From contig CALANS010000066.1 of NCBI GenBank assembly GCA_937926105.1, positions 83,791 through 147,790 on the forward strand: 64,000 nucleotides of DNA. The letters run 5' to 3'. The first letter of the stretch is position 1. Each line of letters starts with the position of its first letter. This document shows, in pieces, positions 1 to 7,696 of this stretch. A model generated the notes under the pieces. The model ran no database searches. It saw only the letters and a list, made by a program, of their open reading frames with translations, and had not been told where the DNA came from. Origin of the DNA: an uncultured Actinomycetes bacterium (GTDB lineage Bacteria > Actinomycetota > Actinomycetes > Mycobacteriales > Nakamurellaceae). The translations under genes and the position numbers were made by a program.

Positions 1-210
1 CGCCGTCACGCGGGCCGCCAGGTCGGGCGGCAGGGTGCGTTCCAGAACGCTGTAGCCGATCTCCGAGCCGACCGCGTCCTTCAGGTCGCGCTCGGCATTC
101 ATCCGATTGGTGGTCGCCGTTTCCCGCGTGAGGTGGTCGGTGGTCAGCAGTTCGGTCTTCTCGTTCTCGAGCCAGTTCTTGGCAAGCTTGCCGATCTCGC
201 GCCAGCCCAT
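1..210 (-). CDS. hypothetical protein, 5' part only (C-terminus outside window)
   Basis: The minus strand is open from an ATG at 208-210 to the left window edge, giving 70 codons without a stop. The visible N-terminus (MGWREIGKLAKNW) is followed by a charged, probably helical stretch with no membrane segment or signal peptide. An AGAGGGG purine tract lies about 10 bases upstream of the ATG. I do not recognise the family, and the rest of the gene is outside the window. The short length makes it moderately likely rather than certain to be coding; third-position GC is consistent with a gene. Confidence 0.5.
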   Translation of the reverse strand, partial: MGWREIGKLAKNWLENEKTELLTTDHLTRETATTNRMNAERDLKDAVGSEIGYSVLERTLPPDLAARVTA

Positions 211-427
211 GGTCGGTGATACCCCTCTGGTCGTGCCTGAAAGATGCGGTGCCCGCCGGCTGCGGCCGCTGTGCAGATTCTGCTGTCCGGACACGGCGAA
301 GGGAACAGGTCGGCGACCAGGTGGCGCGAAATCCTGATCAGGCCACGACATCAGCGCAGCACGCGCAGGCACACGGCGGCGCATCGTCCTCAGGATCGAT
401 CGTGCGCGGGCGCGTCCACAGATAGAT

Positions 428-466
428 GTGGGGCCCCTTCCGGGTATGAGCCGGAAGGGGCCCCAC
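428..466. terminator. 16-bp perfect hairpin, twin of 1061-1095
   Basis: Arms 428-443 and 451-466 are perfectly complementary over 16 bp, with the 7-base loop GTATGAG. There is no T-tract on either side. A 27-base core (434-460) is identical to 1065-1091. The hairpin could be a terminator for leftward transcription from the intergenic region, or an insulator upstream of the gene starting at 210. Confidence 0.6.
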
Positions 467-806
467 TGGCGCGCTCACCCGCTCCCGACATGGCCACGGC
501 AAGCCGCGGCACCGCAGGCGCCGGGGTGACACCCGGCTCGCACCGGGACATGCTGCCCGAGGGCCGCCGTCCTCCAGCGCGGGGGATCACGCTACCGTCC
601 GATCCGCCCCAAGGCCCCTCGCTGTCACCCGAGGTCGATCCCGTTTCCGAAGATCGCCAAGACCCGAAACCTGATCATCCGGTACACCGCTCCGCCCGCC
701 CGGTCTCCGGTGGGTTGCCCCTCCGGCCCGTCTCGCTCGTTGCCGTGCAAGGAATGTCTATCCGGCGAAGCCGGTCCCGCGCAAGGGGTTCCGGCAAGAT
801 TCTTTT

Positions 807-843
807 CGATCGTCGGCGTGTCGCATCAACACGCCGACGATCG
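807..843. other. 15-bp perfect inverted repeat
   Basis: Arms 807-821 and 829-843 are perfectly complementary around the 7-base loop CGCATCA. A TTTT run precedes the left arm on the plus strand, but no T-run follows either arm in the direction of transcription. It is therefore not a classical terminator and could be a protein-binding site or part of an RNA. Confidence 0.45.
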
Positions 844-895
844 CATGCTAGGCCGCCCGGTTGGTGCGGGTTTGTCGGCGCGGTGCCTGCGGCAA

Positions 896-990
896 GCCGC
901 CGATGCCTCGTCACCGCCGCGAGACAGGCACCTCATCACCGCCCTGCCGCCGACGCCCCGTCACCGCCCCGAGACAGACACCACGTCACC
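896..990. repeat. two-copy tandem repeat, period 50
   Basis: A segment of about 45 bases starting GCCGCCGAYGCC and containing GAGACAG is present at 896-940 and again, slightly diverged, at 946-990. The offset is exactly 50 bases. It lies in the intergenic region and has no coding support. Confidence 0.5.
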
Positions 991-1060
991 GGAACGTCAT
1001 CGACACGCCGCGCAATGTCCCACGCCAGGTCGACGCCGGACCGCACACTGGGTAGGCAAG

Positions 1061-1095
1061 CGAGCCCCTTCCGGGTATGAGCCGGAAGGGGCTCG
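1061..1095 (-). terminator. 14-bp perfect hairpin downstream of the acidic protein gene
   Basis: Arms 1061-1074 and 1082-1095 pair perfectly with loop GTATGAG. The hairpin lies 38 bases beyond the stop codon of the minus-strand gene at 1133-1357, where a terminator is expected. No T-tract follows, as is common in high-GC actinobacteria. Confidence 0.65.
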
Positions 1096-1132
1096 TGCCG
1101 TCTCGTCGGCCGACCAGGAATCCCGGCACCGG

Positions 1133-1357
1133 CTATTCCCGCTCGTACTCGTCGTCCTCGTCGTCGACGACGGCCAGCTGCTCGGCCACGTCGGCGACGT
1201 CGGCCTCATCGACCTCGCCCGGCTCGGTGCCCTCGTCACCGTCGATGGACTCCGGTTCCTCCGGATCTACGGGTTCCTCGGGCTGGAACTCCTCGGATGC
1301 CGTGCCCTCGGCTTCGTCGGGATCCTCGGGCCGCCCGGCCGGCATGCTTTCGATCAT
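1133..1357 (-). CDS. small, highly acidic hypothetical protein (74 aa)
   Basis: This 74-residue protein is strongly acidic along its length, with many Glu/Asp and frequent Pro (EPEE, DPEE, DDEDDEYERE). It has no hydrophobic segment and is probably intrinsically disordered. The ATG at 1357 is preceded by a good ribosome site, AAGGGAGA, about 7 bases upstream. A hairpin terminator lies just beyond the stop codon. Short acidic proteins of this type are common in actinobacteria, but I cannot assign a family or function. The ribosome site and terminator are the main reasons to call it a gene. Confidence 0.65.
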   Translation of the reverse strand: MIESMPAGRPEDPDEAEGTASEEFQPEEPVDPEEPESIDGDEGTEPGEVDEADVADVAEQLAVVDDEDDEYERE

Positions 1358-1484
1358 GGCGCGTCTCCCTTCGCGACAGGCCCCGGACGCCGCGGCGTCA
1401 AACCAGCGGTCACCATCAGCGATACCACGCCATCGCGCCGTTCACACCCCGCCCGCCGCCGGGTCCCGGTGCCCTACCGGCGAT

Positions 1485-2036
1485 TCACGTCACGATGTCG
1501 AATGCCGGCGGATACTGCACCCGGCCCCGCACGTCCGGTCGGTACCGGGGCAGCGGGAAGAACTGCGCCGCATCGGGCGGTGCCCAGTCCGGCAGGTGGA
1601 TGCCGATGCCCACATCGGCGGCCGGTCGAAACCCGAATCGGCCGTAGTAGGTGGGGCTGCCCTCCAGGGTGACCAGCGGAGCGTCGGTGGACTCGGCGGC
1701 GGCCAGCGCCGCGCGGACCAGCGCCGCGCCCACGCCCTGGCGCTGCCGGTCCGGCGCCACGGCGAGCGGCGAGAGGGTCAGCACGTCGTGCCGGCACCCG
1801 CCCCGATCGCCGGCTGCGCCCCCGTCGTCGACGAGCGTGGCGTGGCTGATCATCACGAAACCGGCGACGTCGGCGTCGACGCGGGCAACCAGGGCGAGCG
1901 CCGGCTCGTATTGCGGGGAGGCGCGGATCACGTCGACCAGGTCGGCGACCCCAGGCTCGTCGGTGAAGGCGGCCAGCAGCACACCGCGGATCGCCGGTAT
2001 GTCGGCGGTCGTCTCGGGGTCGATCCGGAGTCTCAT
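1485..2036 (-). CDS. GNAT-family N-acetyltransferase
   Basis: This 183-residue protein is a probable cytoplasmic acetyl-CoA-dependent N-acyltransferase of unknown substrate. The GNAT core is visible: LSPLAVAPDRQRQGVGAALVRAAL holds motif A with the acetyl-CoA pyrophosphate loop (R/Q-x-x-G-x-G/A, seen as QRQGVGAA). It is followed by the motif B strand YYGRFGFRP, a signature of the subgroup related to YhbS. The start MRLRIDPET at 2036 is chosen because the domain begins there; the frame stays open for 68 more codons without domain content. No clear ribosome site is seen. It is a single gene next to the TetR pair. Confidence 0.85.
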   Translation of the reverse strand: MRLRIDPETTADIPAIRGVLLAAFTDEPGVADLVDVIRASPQYEPALALVARVDADVAGFVMISHATLVDDGGAAGDRGGCRHDVLTLSPLAVAPDRQRQGVGAALVRAALAAAESTDAPLVTLEGSPTYYGRFGFRPAADVGIGIHLPDWAPPDAAQFFPLPRYRPDVRGRVQYPPAFDIVT

Positions 2037-2169
2037 CGTCGGCCAGGCTACGGCGAGCCGGGCGGGTGACGCGAGCACAATATCCAGCCGGCACGGCGGT
2101 GACGTGCCCGTTGGCGTCGCGCCGATCCGGCCCGCGGATCGCCCCGCGGGGCAAGCGCAACGGGCCCCG

Positions 2170-2751
2170 TCACCGCTTGAGATAGTCGGCGAAGTGTTCG
2201 GTGAACGCCGCCATGCCGTCCTGCGCCGCCTGCCGATCACCGGTCAGCAGGGCGTCCAGCAGCAGACCGTTGGCGACCGCCAGGCTGATGCGCGCCAGGG
2301 TGGGCGCTTGCGCGACGTCCGCGCCGCCGCGGCGCCACAGTTCGGCCAGTGGCTCCACCCACATGTGCACGCCCAGCACCGCCATGCGCTCGCGATCCTG
2401 CCCGCGCATGGCGTTCGCGGCGAGCTCGAAGAACAGCGGCCCGAACGTCATGGCGTTGCCGGTGACGAGGTCCCAGAAGCGCACGGCGGCCTCCGCGGGA
2501 GCGATCCCTGCGGCATCCTCTGTGGCATCCAGCAGATCTCGCAGGGCGGCGAGTTGCGCCTGCTGGATGGCGTCGATGATCGCCGATCCGAGGCCCTGCT
2601 TGGAGCCGAAGTGGTAGATGAGCATCCGGTGGCTGGTGCCGATCCCGGCGGCGATCTGCCGCAGGCTCGTCTGGCCGAAACCGTGCGTCGCGACGTAGGA
2701 GACGGCGGCGGTCAGCAACTCCGCGCGCGGCCCCGGCTGGTCAGCCGGCAT
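2170..2751 (-). CDS. TetR/AcrR-family transcriptional regulator
   Basis: This 193-residue regulator has an N-terminal TetR helix-turn-helix at roughly residues 10-55: an A-x-x-L-x-x-A helix, TSLRQIAAGIGTS, then MLIYHFGSKQGL in place of the usual YYHF-K-L signature. A helical C-terminal ligand domain follows. Its ATG lies inside the end of the upstream SRPBCC gene (11-base overlap, 2741-2751), so the two are co-transcribed and probably translationally coupled. The palindrome at 3188-3203, just upstream of the first gene, is a good candidate for its operator, which would make the pair autoregulated. The ligand is unknown. Confidence 0.88.
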   Translation of the reverse strand: MPADQPGPRAELLTAAVSYVATHGFGQTSLRQIAAGIGTSHRMLIYHFGSKQGLGSAIIDAIQQAQLAALRDLLDATEDAAGIAPAEAAVRFWDLVTGNAMTFGPLFFELAANAMRGQDRERMAVLGVHMWVEPLAELWRRGGADVAQAPTLARISLAVANGLLLDALLTGDRQAAQDGMAAFTEHFADYLKR

Positions 2752-3178
2752 GTGGCCCGGCGGCCAGCCGCTCGGCGAATCGCCGCAGGCCGTCCGATTC
2801 GAAGTCGGCATACCGGCGAGTGCGCCGCCCGATCAGCGGCACCAGCAGCGGCGCCATCGGGCCGGTCATGTCGATGCTGAGCAGCAGCCGCGATCCGTCG
2901 CCGGTGGCCCGCACCTCGTGGATTGCGTGCACCCGGACGCCGGAGGTGGTCGCGGTCCAGGAGAAGCTCGCGTCGGGCTGCCAGTCGTCCACCGTGTAGA
3001 TCACGGTGCGCAGTTTCGGTTGGCGCACCCGGACCCGGGCACCCGGCCCGAGTGCGCCGTCGAGCATGACCACCTCGTCGATGGTGGGGCTCCACTGCGG
3101 CCATTCGGTCACCGTGGTCACGGCGCGCCACAACGCGTCCACCGGAGCCTGCACGTCGACGCTCTTCTCGTAGTGCAT
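2741..3178 (-). CDS. SRPBCC (START-like) family protein
   Basis: This 145-residue protein of the SRPBCC/polyketide-cyclase type folds as a hydrophobic ligand-binding cup. The opening HYEKSVDVQAPVDALWRAVTTVTEWPQW matches the first strand and helix of the family. TGPMAPLLVPLIGRRTRRY is the C-terminal helix region that closes the cavity. The start at 3178 is set by the domain and by the operator immediately upstream. It is the first gene of a two-gene operon with the TetR regulator. It may bind or modify the same small molecule that the regulator senses, but that is inference. Confidence 0.85.
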   Translation of the reverse strand: MHYEKSVDVQAPVDALWRAVTTVTEWPQWSPTIDEVVMLDGALGPGARVRVRQPKLRTVIYTVDDWQPDASFSWTATTSGVRVHAIHEVRATGDGSRLLLSIDMTGPMAPLLVPLIGRRTRRYADFESDGLRRFAERLAAGPHAG

Positions 3179-3187
3179 GGCGGCGAC

Positions 3188-3203
3188 TGTACCACTTGGT
3201 ACA
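3188..3203. promoter_or_regulatory. candidate TetR operator: perfect 7-bp inverted repeat
   Basis: Half-sites TGTACCA (3188-3194) and TGGTACA (3197-3203) are separated by 2 bases. The site lies 10 bases upstream of the SRPBCC start codon and about 46 bases upstream of the divergent RNase H gene. Its symmetry, size and position fit a TetR-type operator repressing the SRPBCC-tetR operon, possibly with an effect on the RNase H promoter too. Confidence 0.6.
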
Positions 3204-3248
3204 TTGAACGGGGGGAATCGACAGCATGGCAGGATCGCTGGCGTGACC

Positions 3249-3884
3249 ATGACCGCAGCCGCCGACGGATCCGCCCTGGGCAATCCCGGACCCGCCGGCT
3301 GGGGCTGGTACATCGACCGGGACCGGTGGGCGGCCGGCGGATGGCCGCACGGCACCAACAATCAGGGCGAGCTGACCGCCGTGCTGGACCTGCTGCAGCA
3401 GACCGCGCACACCGGTGAGGACCTGCTGATCTACTGCGACAGTCAGTACGTGATCAACTCGATCACCAAGTGGATGGCGGGCTGGAAGCGCCGCGGGTGG
3501 CGCAAGGGTGACGGCAAGCCGGTGCTCAACGTCGAGTTGATGCAGGCGCTCGATGCCGAGATGACGCGGCTTCGGGCGGAGGGACGCAGGGTGCGCTTCG
3601 AGTGGGTCAAGGGCCACGCCGGGCACGCGCTCAACGAGGAGGCCGACCGGCTGGCCAACGGGGCGGCCGCCGCGTATCAGGCGGGCACGGTGCCCGACCC
3701 CGGGCCGGGCATCGCAGGTGGGGTGTCGCATCACCCAGAGCTCGGCACGCGAAGCCCTGCCCTGCGAACCCCCGCCCCGCGGACAACAGACAACCCCGAG
3801 GCCGGCAGGCAGCCGAGCGCGCGCCGAGCCTCGCGTGCACCATCCACGGACGAGCCAGCGCTGTTCGCCGACCCGTCGCAGTGA
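3249..3884 (+). CDS. ribonuclease H (RNase HI type) with C-terminal extension
   Basis: This cytoplasmic enzyme is predicted to cut RNA in RNA-DNA hybrids. All four catalytic carboxylates are visible: Asp6 in DGSALGNPGPAGW, Glu41 in NNQGELTA, Asp64 in IYCDSQYV, and Asp133 in NEEADRLA. A conserved His lies in VKGHAGH. The RNase H fold takes up about residues 1-145; the remaining 65 residues are a Pro/Arg/Ser-rich, apparently disordered tail not typical of E. coli RnhA. A GTG two codons earlier (3243) is an alternative start. It is transcribed away from the SRPBCC-tetR operon. Confidence 0.9.
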   Translation: MTAAADGSALGNPGPAGWGWYIDRDRWAAGGWPHGTNNQGELTAVLDLLQQTAHTGEDLLIYCDSQYVINSITKWMAGWKRRGWRKGDGKPVLNVELMQALDAEMTRLRAEGRRVRFEWVKGHAGHALNEEADRLANGAAAAYQAGTVPDPGPGIAGGVSHHPELGTRSPALRTPAPRTTDNPEAGRQPSARRASRAPSTDEPALFADPSQ

Positions 3885-3931
3885 CGCTCCGCGCGGGGCG
3901 GGCTCTCGGCCGGGTCGTGGGATGTCAAAAG

Positions 3932-3999
3932 TCGCCCCTCGCGGGGATCAAGGTCGAGCCCACCTGCGGACACCGTTTCAAGATCCCCGCGAGGGGCGA
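3932..3999. terminator. 18-bp hairpin, bidirectional terminator and member of an intergenic element family
   Basis: Arms 3932-3949 and 3982-3999 are perfectly complementary over 18 bp. AAAA precedes the left arm and TTTTT follows the right arm, so the hairpin can terminate both converging genes (RNase H and the trans-sulfuration gene). The unusually long loop (32 bases) contains CACCTGCGG-ACACCG, which also occurs in the loop of the element at 10563-10655 and, as CACCTGCG, at 6034-6041. Confidence 0.7.
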
Positions 4000-4019
4000 A
4001 TTTTTCCGGGCCGCGCCGC

Positions 4020-4158
4020 TGTCGCGCCCGACCACCCGCTGCGAAGCCTGCGCCCGGTGTCGCGCCCGACCACCCGCTGCGACGCCCCCGCCCGCTGAAC
4101 GCCCGACTACCCGCGCGCCGCCCCCGCCCGCTGAAGCGCCGGACTACCCGCGCGCCGC
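4020..4158. repeat. degenerate GC-rich tandem repeat, about 3.5 copies, period 36-38
   Basis: Units start at 4020, 4058, 4096 and 4132. The first two are nearly identical over 38 bases (TGTCGCGCCCGACCACCCGC followed by TGCGA). The third and fourth have changed to TGAA-CGCC-GACTACCCGCGC. The last unit runs into the 3' end of the trans-sulfuration gene and supplies its final codons and stop. Confidence 0.65.
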
Positions 4159-5364
4159 GACTAGCTGCTGAGACTGCGAGTCAGCCACCGGCTCACTGAC
4201 CAGCGCCCGCTCGAGATCCGCCCGCAGGTCGGCAACCGACTCCAGCCCGATGGACAGCCGCACGATTCCCGCGCCCGGACGAACCTCGGGCGGCACCGGC
4301 CGATGCGTCAGCGACGCCGGGTGCTGGATCAGCGAGTCGACACCGCCCAGGGACACCGCGTGGGTGAACATCCGTACCCCGCCAGTGAGCTGTGCCGCCT
4401 GCGCGAAGCCGCCCGCCAGCTCGATCGAGATCATCGCGCCCGGCCCGCGCATCTGCCTGCCGACCAACGACTCCGGATCGCAACTGCCCAGCCCGGGATA
4501 GCAGACGCGCGAGACCTCGGGCCGAGTCGCCAGCCAGCCCGCCAACTCCTGCGCCGTCGCCTGCTGGGCCCGGACCCGGACCGGCAGCGTGGCCAGGCCG
4601 CGGTGCAGCAGGTAGCCCGCGAGCGGGTGCAGCAGGGCCCCCGTCACCGCCCGAACCCGGCGCAACGCCGCCGCCCACCGCGCCGATGCCGCCACCACCC
4701 CGCCGACGACGTCCCCGTGCCCACCCAGATACTTGGTCGCCGAGTGCAGCACCAGGTCGGCCCCCAGCGCCGCCGGGTTCTGCAGCACCGGGGTGGCAAA
4801 GGTGTTGTCCACCAGGACGGGTCGGCCGGCCGACGCCCTCGTCACCGCCTCGATGTCCACCAGTTCGAGGGTCGGGTTCGCCGGCGTCTCGATCACCACC
4901 AGGCAGGTGTCCTCGCGCACCGCGGTGGCCACCTCATGCGCGGCGCAATAGGTGACGTCCACGTCCAACAGTCCGGATCCGAGCAGGTGGTCGGTGCCCC
5001 CGTACAGCGGGCGCACGGCGACCACGTGCCGGCCACCGATTTCGGTGGTGGCCGCCAACACGGTTGCCGTCACCGCCGCCATGCCGGAGGCGAACGCCAC
5101 GGCCTCGTCGGTACCCTCCAACGCCGCCAATCCGGACTCGAATCGCGCCACCGTGGGATTCCACAGCCGCGCGTAGACGTTGCCTCCGTCCGTCGGATGC
5201 CCGCCGGATGCCATCGACTCGTACGACAGTCCTCCGGCGTCGATGTCCGGCAGCGGGTTGGTGGACGACAGGTCGATCGGCGGGGTGTGCACGCCCAGCG
5301 CGGCCAGGTCGTCCCGGCCGGCATGCACCGCCAGCGAATCGAAGCTCATCTCGGCGCTTGTCAT
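4144..5364 (-). CDS. PLP-dependent trans-sulfuration enzyme (cystathionine gamma-synthase/lyase type)
   Basis: This 406-residue member of the Cys/Met metabolism PLP family acts on sulfur amino acids in the cytoplasm. The cofactor lysine is in SATKYLGGHGD, with YARLWNPT and RPLYGGTDHLL forming the phosphate and substrate sites. The LYGGT motif has Gly where methionine gamma-lyases carry a characteristic Cys (LYGCT). This favours a cystathionine gamma-synthase/lyase activity over methionine gamma-lyase. The exact reaction cannot be decided from sequence. The start at 5364 (MTSAEMSFDS) is preferred; ATG 5349 is possible. A divergent Lrp regulator is adjacent. The last codons lie inside a tandem repeat. 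Confidence 0.88.
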   Translation of the reverse strand: MTSAEMSFDSLAVHAGRDDLAALGVHTPPIDLSSTNPLPDIDAGGLSYESMASGGHPTDGGNVYARLWNPTVARFESGLAALEGTDEAVAFASGMAAVTATVLAATTEIGGRHVVAVRPLYGGTDHLLGSGLLDVDVTYCAAHEVATAVREDTCLVVIETPANPTLELVDIEAVTRASAGRPVLVDNTFATPVLQNPAALGADLVLHSATKYLGGHGDVVGGVVAASARWAAALRRVRAVTGALLHPLAGYLLHRGLATLPVRVRAQQATAQELAGWLATRPEVSRVCYPGLGSCDPESLVGRQMRGPGAMISIELAGGFAQAAQLTGGVRMFTHAVSLGGVDSLIQHPASLTHRPVPPEVRPGAGIVRLSIGLESVADLRADLERALVSEPVADSQSQQLVAARG

Positions 5365-5470
5365 GCGACCATCATGACTGGTTTCTGCGGCAGTAGCAGC
5401 ATACGATGACTGATCCGCGAACACTGTGCGGCAGCTGCTGCAGATCCTTCACCCAAACCAGGAGGCCCCG

Positions 5471-5953
5471 GTGTCGGCACCGAAGATTCCGCGCGGCCCC
5501 GTGACGTTGGACGACACGGACCGGGCGCTGTTGGCCGAGCTCGTGGCCGATGGCCGGATGACCAATGCGGCGCTGGCGGCCCGAGTAGGCATCGCGGAGT
5601 CGACCTGTCTGGGGCGGGTCCGTGCGCTGCGGGATGCGGGGGTCATCACCGGGATCCATGCCAGGGTCGACCCCGCGGCGCTGGGGCTGCCCATCCAGGC
5701 AGTGATCAAGGTCCGGCTTTCCAGTCACAACCCCGATCACGTGCTGCGCTTCCACGGCGTGCTGCCCACCATCCCCGGGCTGCTCACGGCCTTCCACGTC
5801 GCCGGCGCGGACGACTACCTGCTGCACGTCGCGGTGGACAGCCCGGCGGCGCTGCGCTCGTTCATCCTGGAGAACCTCACGGTGCAGCCGGGGGTGGCGC
5901 ACACCGAGACGCAGCTGGTGTTCGAGGTGGTGCCGGGAGCCGGGGTGGTGTAA
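5471..5953 (+). CDS. Lrp/AsnC-family transcriptional regulator
   Basis: This 160-residue regulator has an N-terminal winged helix (LDDTDRALLAELVADGRMTNAALAARVGIAESTCLGRVRALRDAGVI, roughly residues 12-58) followed by the RAM effector domain that binds amino acids and oligomerises. The GTG start at 5471 is fixed by the strong ribosome site CCAGGAGG, 5-12 bases upstream. It is divergent from the trans-sulfuration gene with a 106-base shared promoter region. Lrp-type regulators usually control the neighbouring amino-acid enzyme, so it probably responds to a sulfur or branched-chain amino acid. Confidence 0.92.
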   Translation: MSAPKIPRGPVTLDDTDRALLAELVADGRMTNAALAARVGIAESTCLGRVRALRDAGVITGIHARVDPAALGLPIQAVIKVRLSSHNPDHVLRFHGVLPTIPGLLTAFHVAGADDYLLHVAVDSPAALRSFILENLTVQPGVAHTETQLVFEVVPGAGVV

Positions 5954-6021
5954 GGCCGGGCATCCACCGCAGCCGGGGCTTCCGCCGCAAGATCTGCTGG
6001 AAATCGACGGCCGGTCTGTCT

Positions 6022-6041
6022 CAAGATCACCGCCACCTGCG
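6022..6041. repeat. copy of intergenic core motif CAAGATCACCGCCACCTGCG
   Basis: This 20-base stretch is identical to 10592-10611, inside the loop of a long inverted repeat, and resembles the loop of the hairpin at 3932-3999. It lies in the 171-base gap between the Lrp gene and the flavoprotein gene. Clear flanking arms are not visible here, so it may be a degraded copy. Confidence 0.5.
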
Positions 6042-6124
6042 AAAACGCTCGGCGAGCCGAATCGGGACGTCACTTTACGGCGCCGCCCGATGCGAACCAG
6101 ACCTGAACGGGCACCCTGGAGGGC

Positions 6125-7627
6125 ATGACTGAATTCGATGTGATCGTGATCGGGGCCGGGCCGGTCGGCGAGAATGTGGCCGACTACGCGCACCAGGGCG
6201 GGCTGTCGGTGGCCGTGGTGGAATCCGAGCTGGTCGGCGGCGAGTGCTCGTACTGGGCCTGCATCCCCAGCAAGGCGCTGCTGCGCCCCGTTCACGCGGT
6301 GGCGGCGGCGGCCCGGGTGGACGGGGCGCGACAGGCGGTGACGGGTCCGCCGGACGCGGCCGCGGCGCTGGCCCGGCGTGACTCGTTCGTCTCCGACTAC
6401 GACGATGCGGGTCAAGTGTCCTGGTTGGAGGGCGCCGGGTTGACCCTGGTGCGGGGGCATGCCCAGTTGGCGGGCGAGCGGCGGGTCCTCGTGACGACCA
6501 GCAGCGGCGGGGGCAGCGGGGTAGACCCGGACGCGGGCGGGCGCCCCGGCGACGGCTATTCGGCGCGGACCGTGGAACTGACGGCCCGGCACGCGGTGGT
6601 GGTATGCACAGGGTCCGCCGCGTCGTTGCCCCCGATCGACGGGCTGGCGACCGCACGGCCGTGGACCAGCCGCGAGGTGACCGGGATGAAGCGCGTGCCC
6701 CGCCGGCTGGCAGTGATCGGCGGCGGTGTGGTCGCCTGCGAGATGGCCACCGCCGCGGCGGGTCTCGGCGCCGACCAGGTGACCATGCTGGTACGCGGCG
6801 ACAAGCTACTGGAGCGGCTGGAGCCGTTCGCCGGCGAGGCGGTGCTCGACGCGCTGCGGGAGCGCGGGGTGGACGTCCGACTGGGATCGAGCGCGACCCG
6901 AGTCGTCCGCGCCCCTGGGGACTCGGACGACGACCCGGCGCCGGTCACGCTCGAGTTGGACGACGGCAGCACCCTGCAGGCCGATGAGGTGCTTGTCGCG
7001 GCCGGGCGCCGACCCCGCACCGACGACCTGGGCGTGGATTCGGTGGGGCTCCAGCCGGGCAGGCCGCTGGCCACCGAGGCCGGGGGCGCGGTGCGGGGCG
7101 TCGCCGGTGGATGGCTGTTCGCGGCCGGCGACGTCACCGGCGAGGTGCTGCTCACCCACCAGGGCAAGTACCAGGCGCGACTTTTGGGCGACCGGCTGGC
7201 GGCGCAGGCCCGGGGTGAGCAGCCGGATCTGTCGCGGTGGGGGCGGCACCTGCCGACGGCCGACGACGCTGCGGTGCCGCAGGTGATCTTCACCGACCCC
7301 GAGGTGGCATTCGTCGGCCTGACCGAGCAGCAGGCGGCCGAGCGGGGGCTGCGCACCCGGATGGTCAGCTATCCGCTCGGGCATGTGGCCGGCGCCGCCC
7401 TGCAGGCGGACGGCTACGCCGGCCGGGCCGCGCTGCTGGTCGACACCGACCGGAACGTGCCGGTCGGGGTGACGTTCGTCGGCCAGGATGTCGCCGAGTT
7501 GCTGCACGCGGCAACGATCGCGGTGGTCGGCGAGGTGCCGATCGACCGGTTGTGGCATGCGGTGCCGGCGTTCCCCACCATGAGCGAGGTCTGGTTGCGG
7601 CTGCTGGAGGAGTACCGCAAGCCCTGA
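6125..7627 (+). CDS. NAD(P)/FAD-dependent disulfide reductase family protein
   Basis: This 500-residue flavoprotein resembles dihydrolipoamide dehydrogenase and mercuric reductase. The FAD-binding GAGPVGE motif is at residues 10-16. A redox pair spaced like the family's Cys-x4-Cys occurs in [15 protein letters not shown] (about residues 39-54). The NAD(P) Rossmann motif is [10 protein letters not shown] (about 200) and the second FAD motif is [10 protein letters not shown]. The C-terminal interface domain ends in AFPTMSEVW, where disulfide reductases normally have the catalytic His in HPT-x-SE; here that residue is Phe. Electron transfer to a disulfide may therefore be altered, and the substrate is unknown. 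GGAGG precedes the ATG. Confidence 0.88.
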   Translation: MTEFDVIVIGAGPVGENVADYAHQGGLSVAVVESELVGGECSYWACIPSKALLRPVHAVAAAARVDGARQAVTGPPDAAAALARRDSFVSDYDDAGQVSWLEGAGLTLVRGHAQLAGERRVLVTTSSGGGSGVDPDAGGRPGDGYSARTVELTARHAVVVCTGSAASLPPIDGLATARPWTSREVTGMKRVPRRLAVIGGGVVACEMATAAAGLGADQVTMLVRGDKLLERLEPFAGEAVLDALRERGVDVRLGSSATRVVRAPGDSDDDPAPVTLELDDGSTLQADEVLVAAGRRPRTDDLGVDSVGLQPGRPLATEAGGAVRGVAGGWLFAAGDVTGEVLLTHQGKYQARLLGDRLAAQARGEQPDLSRWGRHLPTADDAAVPQVIFTDPEVAFVGLTEQQAAERGLRTRMVSYPLGHVAGAALQADGYAGRAALLVDTDRNVPVGVTFVGQDVAELLHAATIAVVGEVPIDRLWHAVPAFPTMSEVWLRLLEEYRKP

Positions 7628-7659
7628 TCGGAGCAATCCCTCAGGTTCGCGGATCGGAG

Positions 7660-7695
7660 GCACGGTCTGGGGCGTGATCGGGCCCCAGACCGTGC
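7660..7695. terminator. 14-bp perfect hairpin between converging genes
   Basis: Arms 7660-7673 and 7682-7695 pair perfectly with an 8-base loop. It lies 32 bases after the flavoprotein stop codon and directly abuts the stop of the MFS gene, so it probably serves both genes as a terminator. Confidence 0.8.
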
Positions 7696-7696
7696 T

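Larger units (their letters stand above)
211..1132. other. long intergenic region with hairpins and a tandem duplication, no supported gene
   Basis: About 920 bases separate two minus-strand genes. Several frames are open here, but they give arginine- or proline-rich translations with no recognisable domain, no ribosome site and no consistent codon bias, so no gene is called. The region does contain three strong perfect hairpins (428-466, 807-843, 1061-1095) and a 45-base tandem duplication (896-990). It would suit a non-coding RNA or a decayed gene. Confidence 0.5.

Noticed and set aside
896..990. CRISPR array
   Set aside because: Only two diverged units, no spacers of constant length and no cas genes.
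244..1080. Open frame of 278 codons on the plus strand in the intergenic region
   Set aside because: Arg/Pro-rich translation, no domain or ribosome site, and it would cross two strong hairpins; high GC alone keeps frames open.
1077..2880. Long plus-strand frames opposite the GNAT and TetR genes
   Set aside because: Low-complexity Ser/Arg/Ala translations antisense to recognisable genes.
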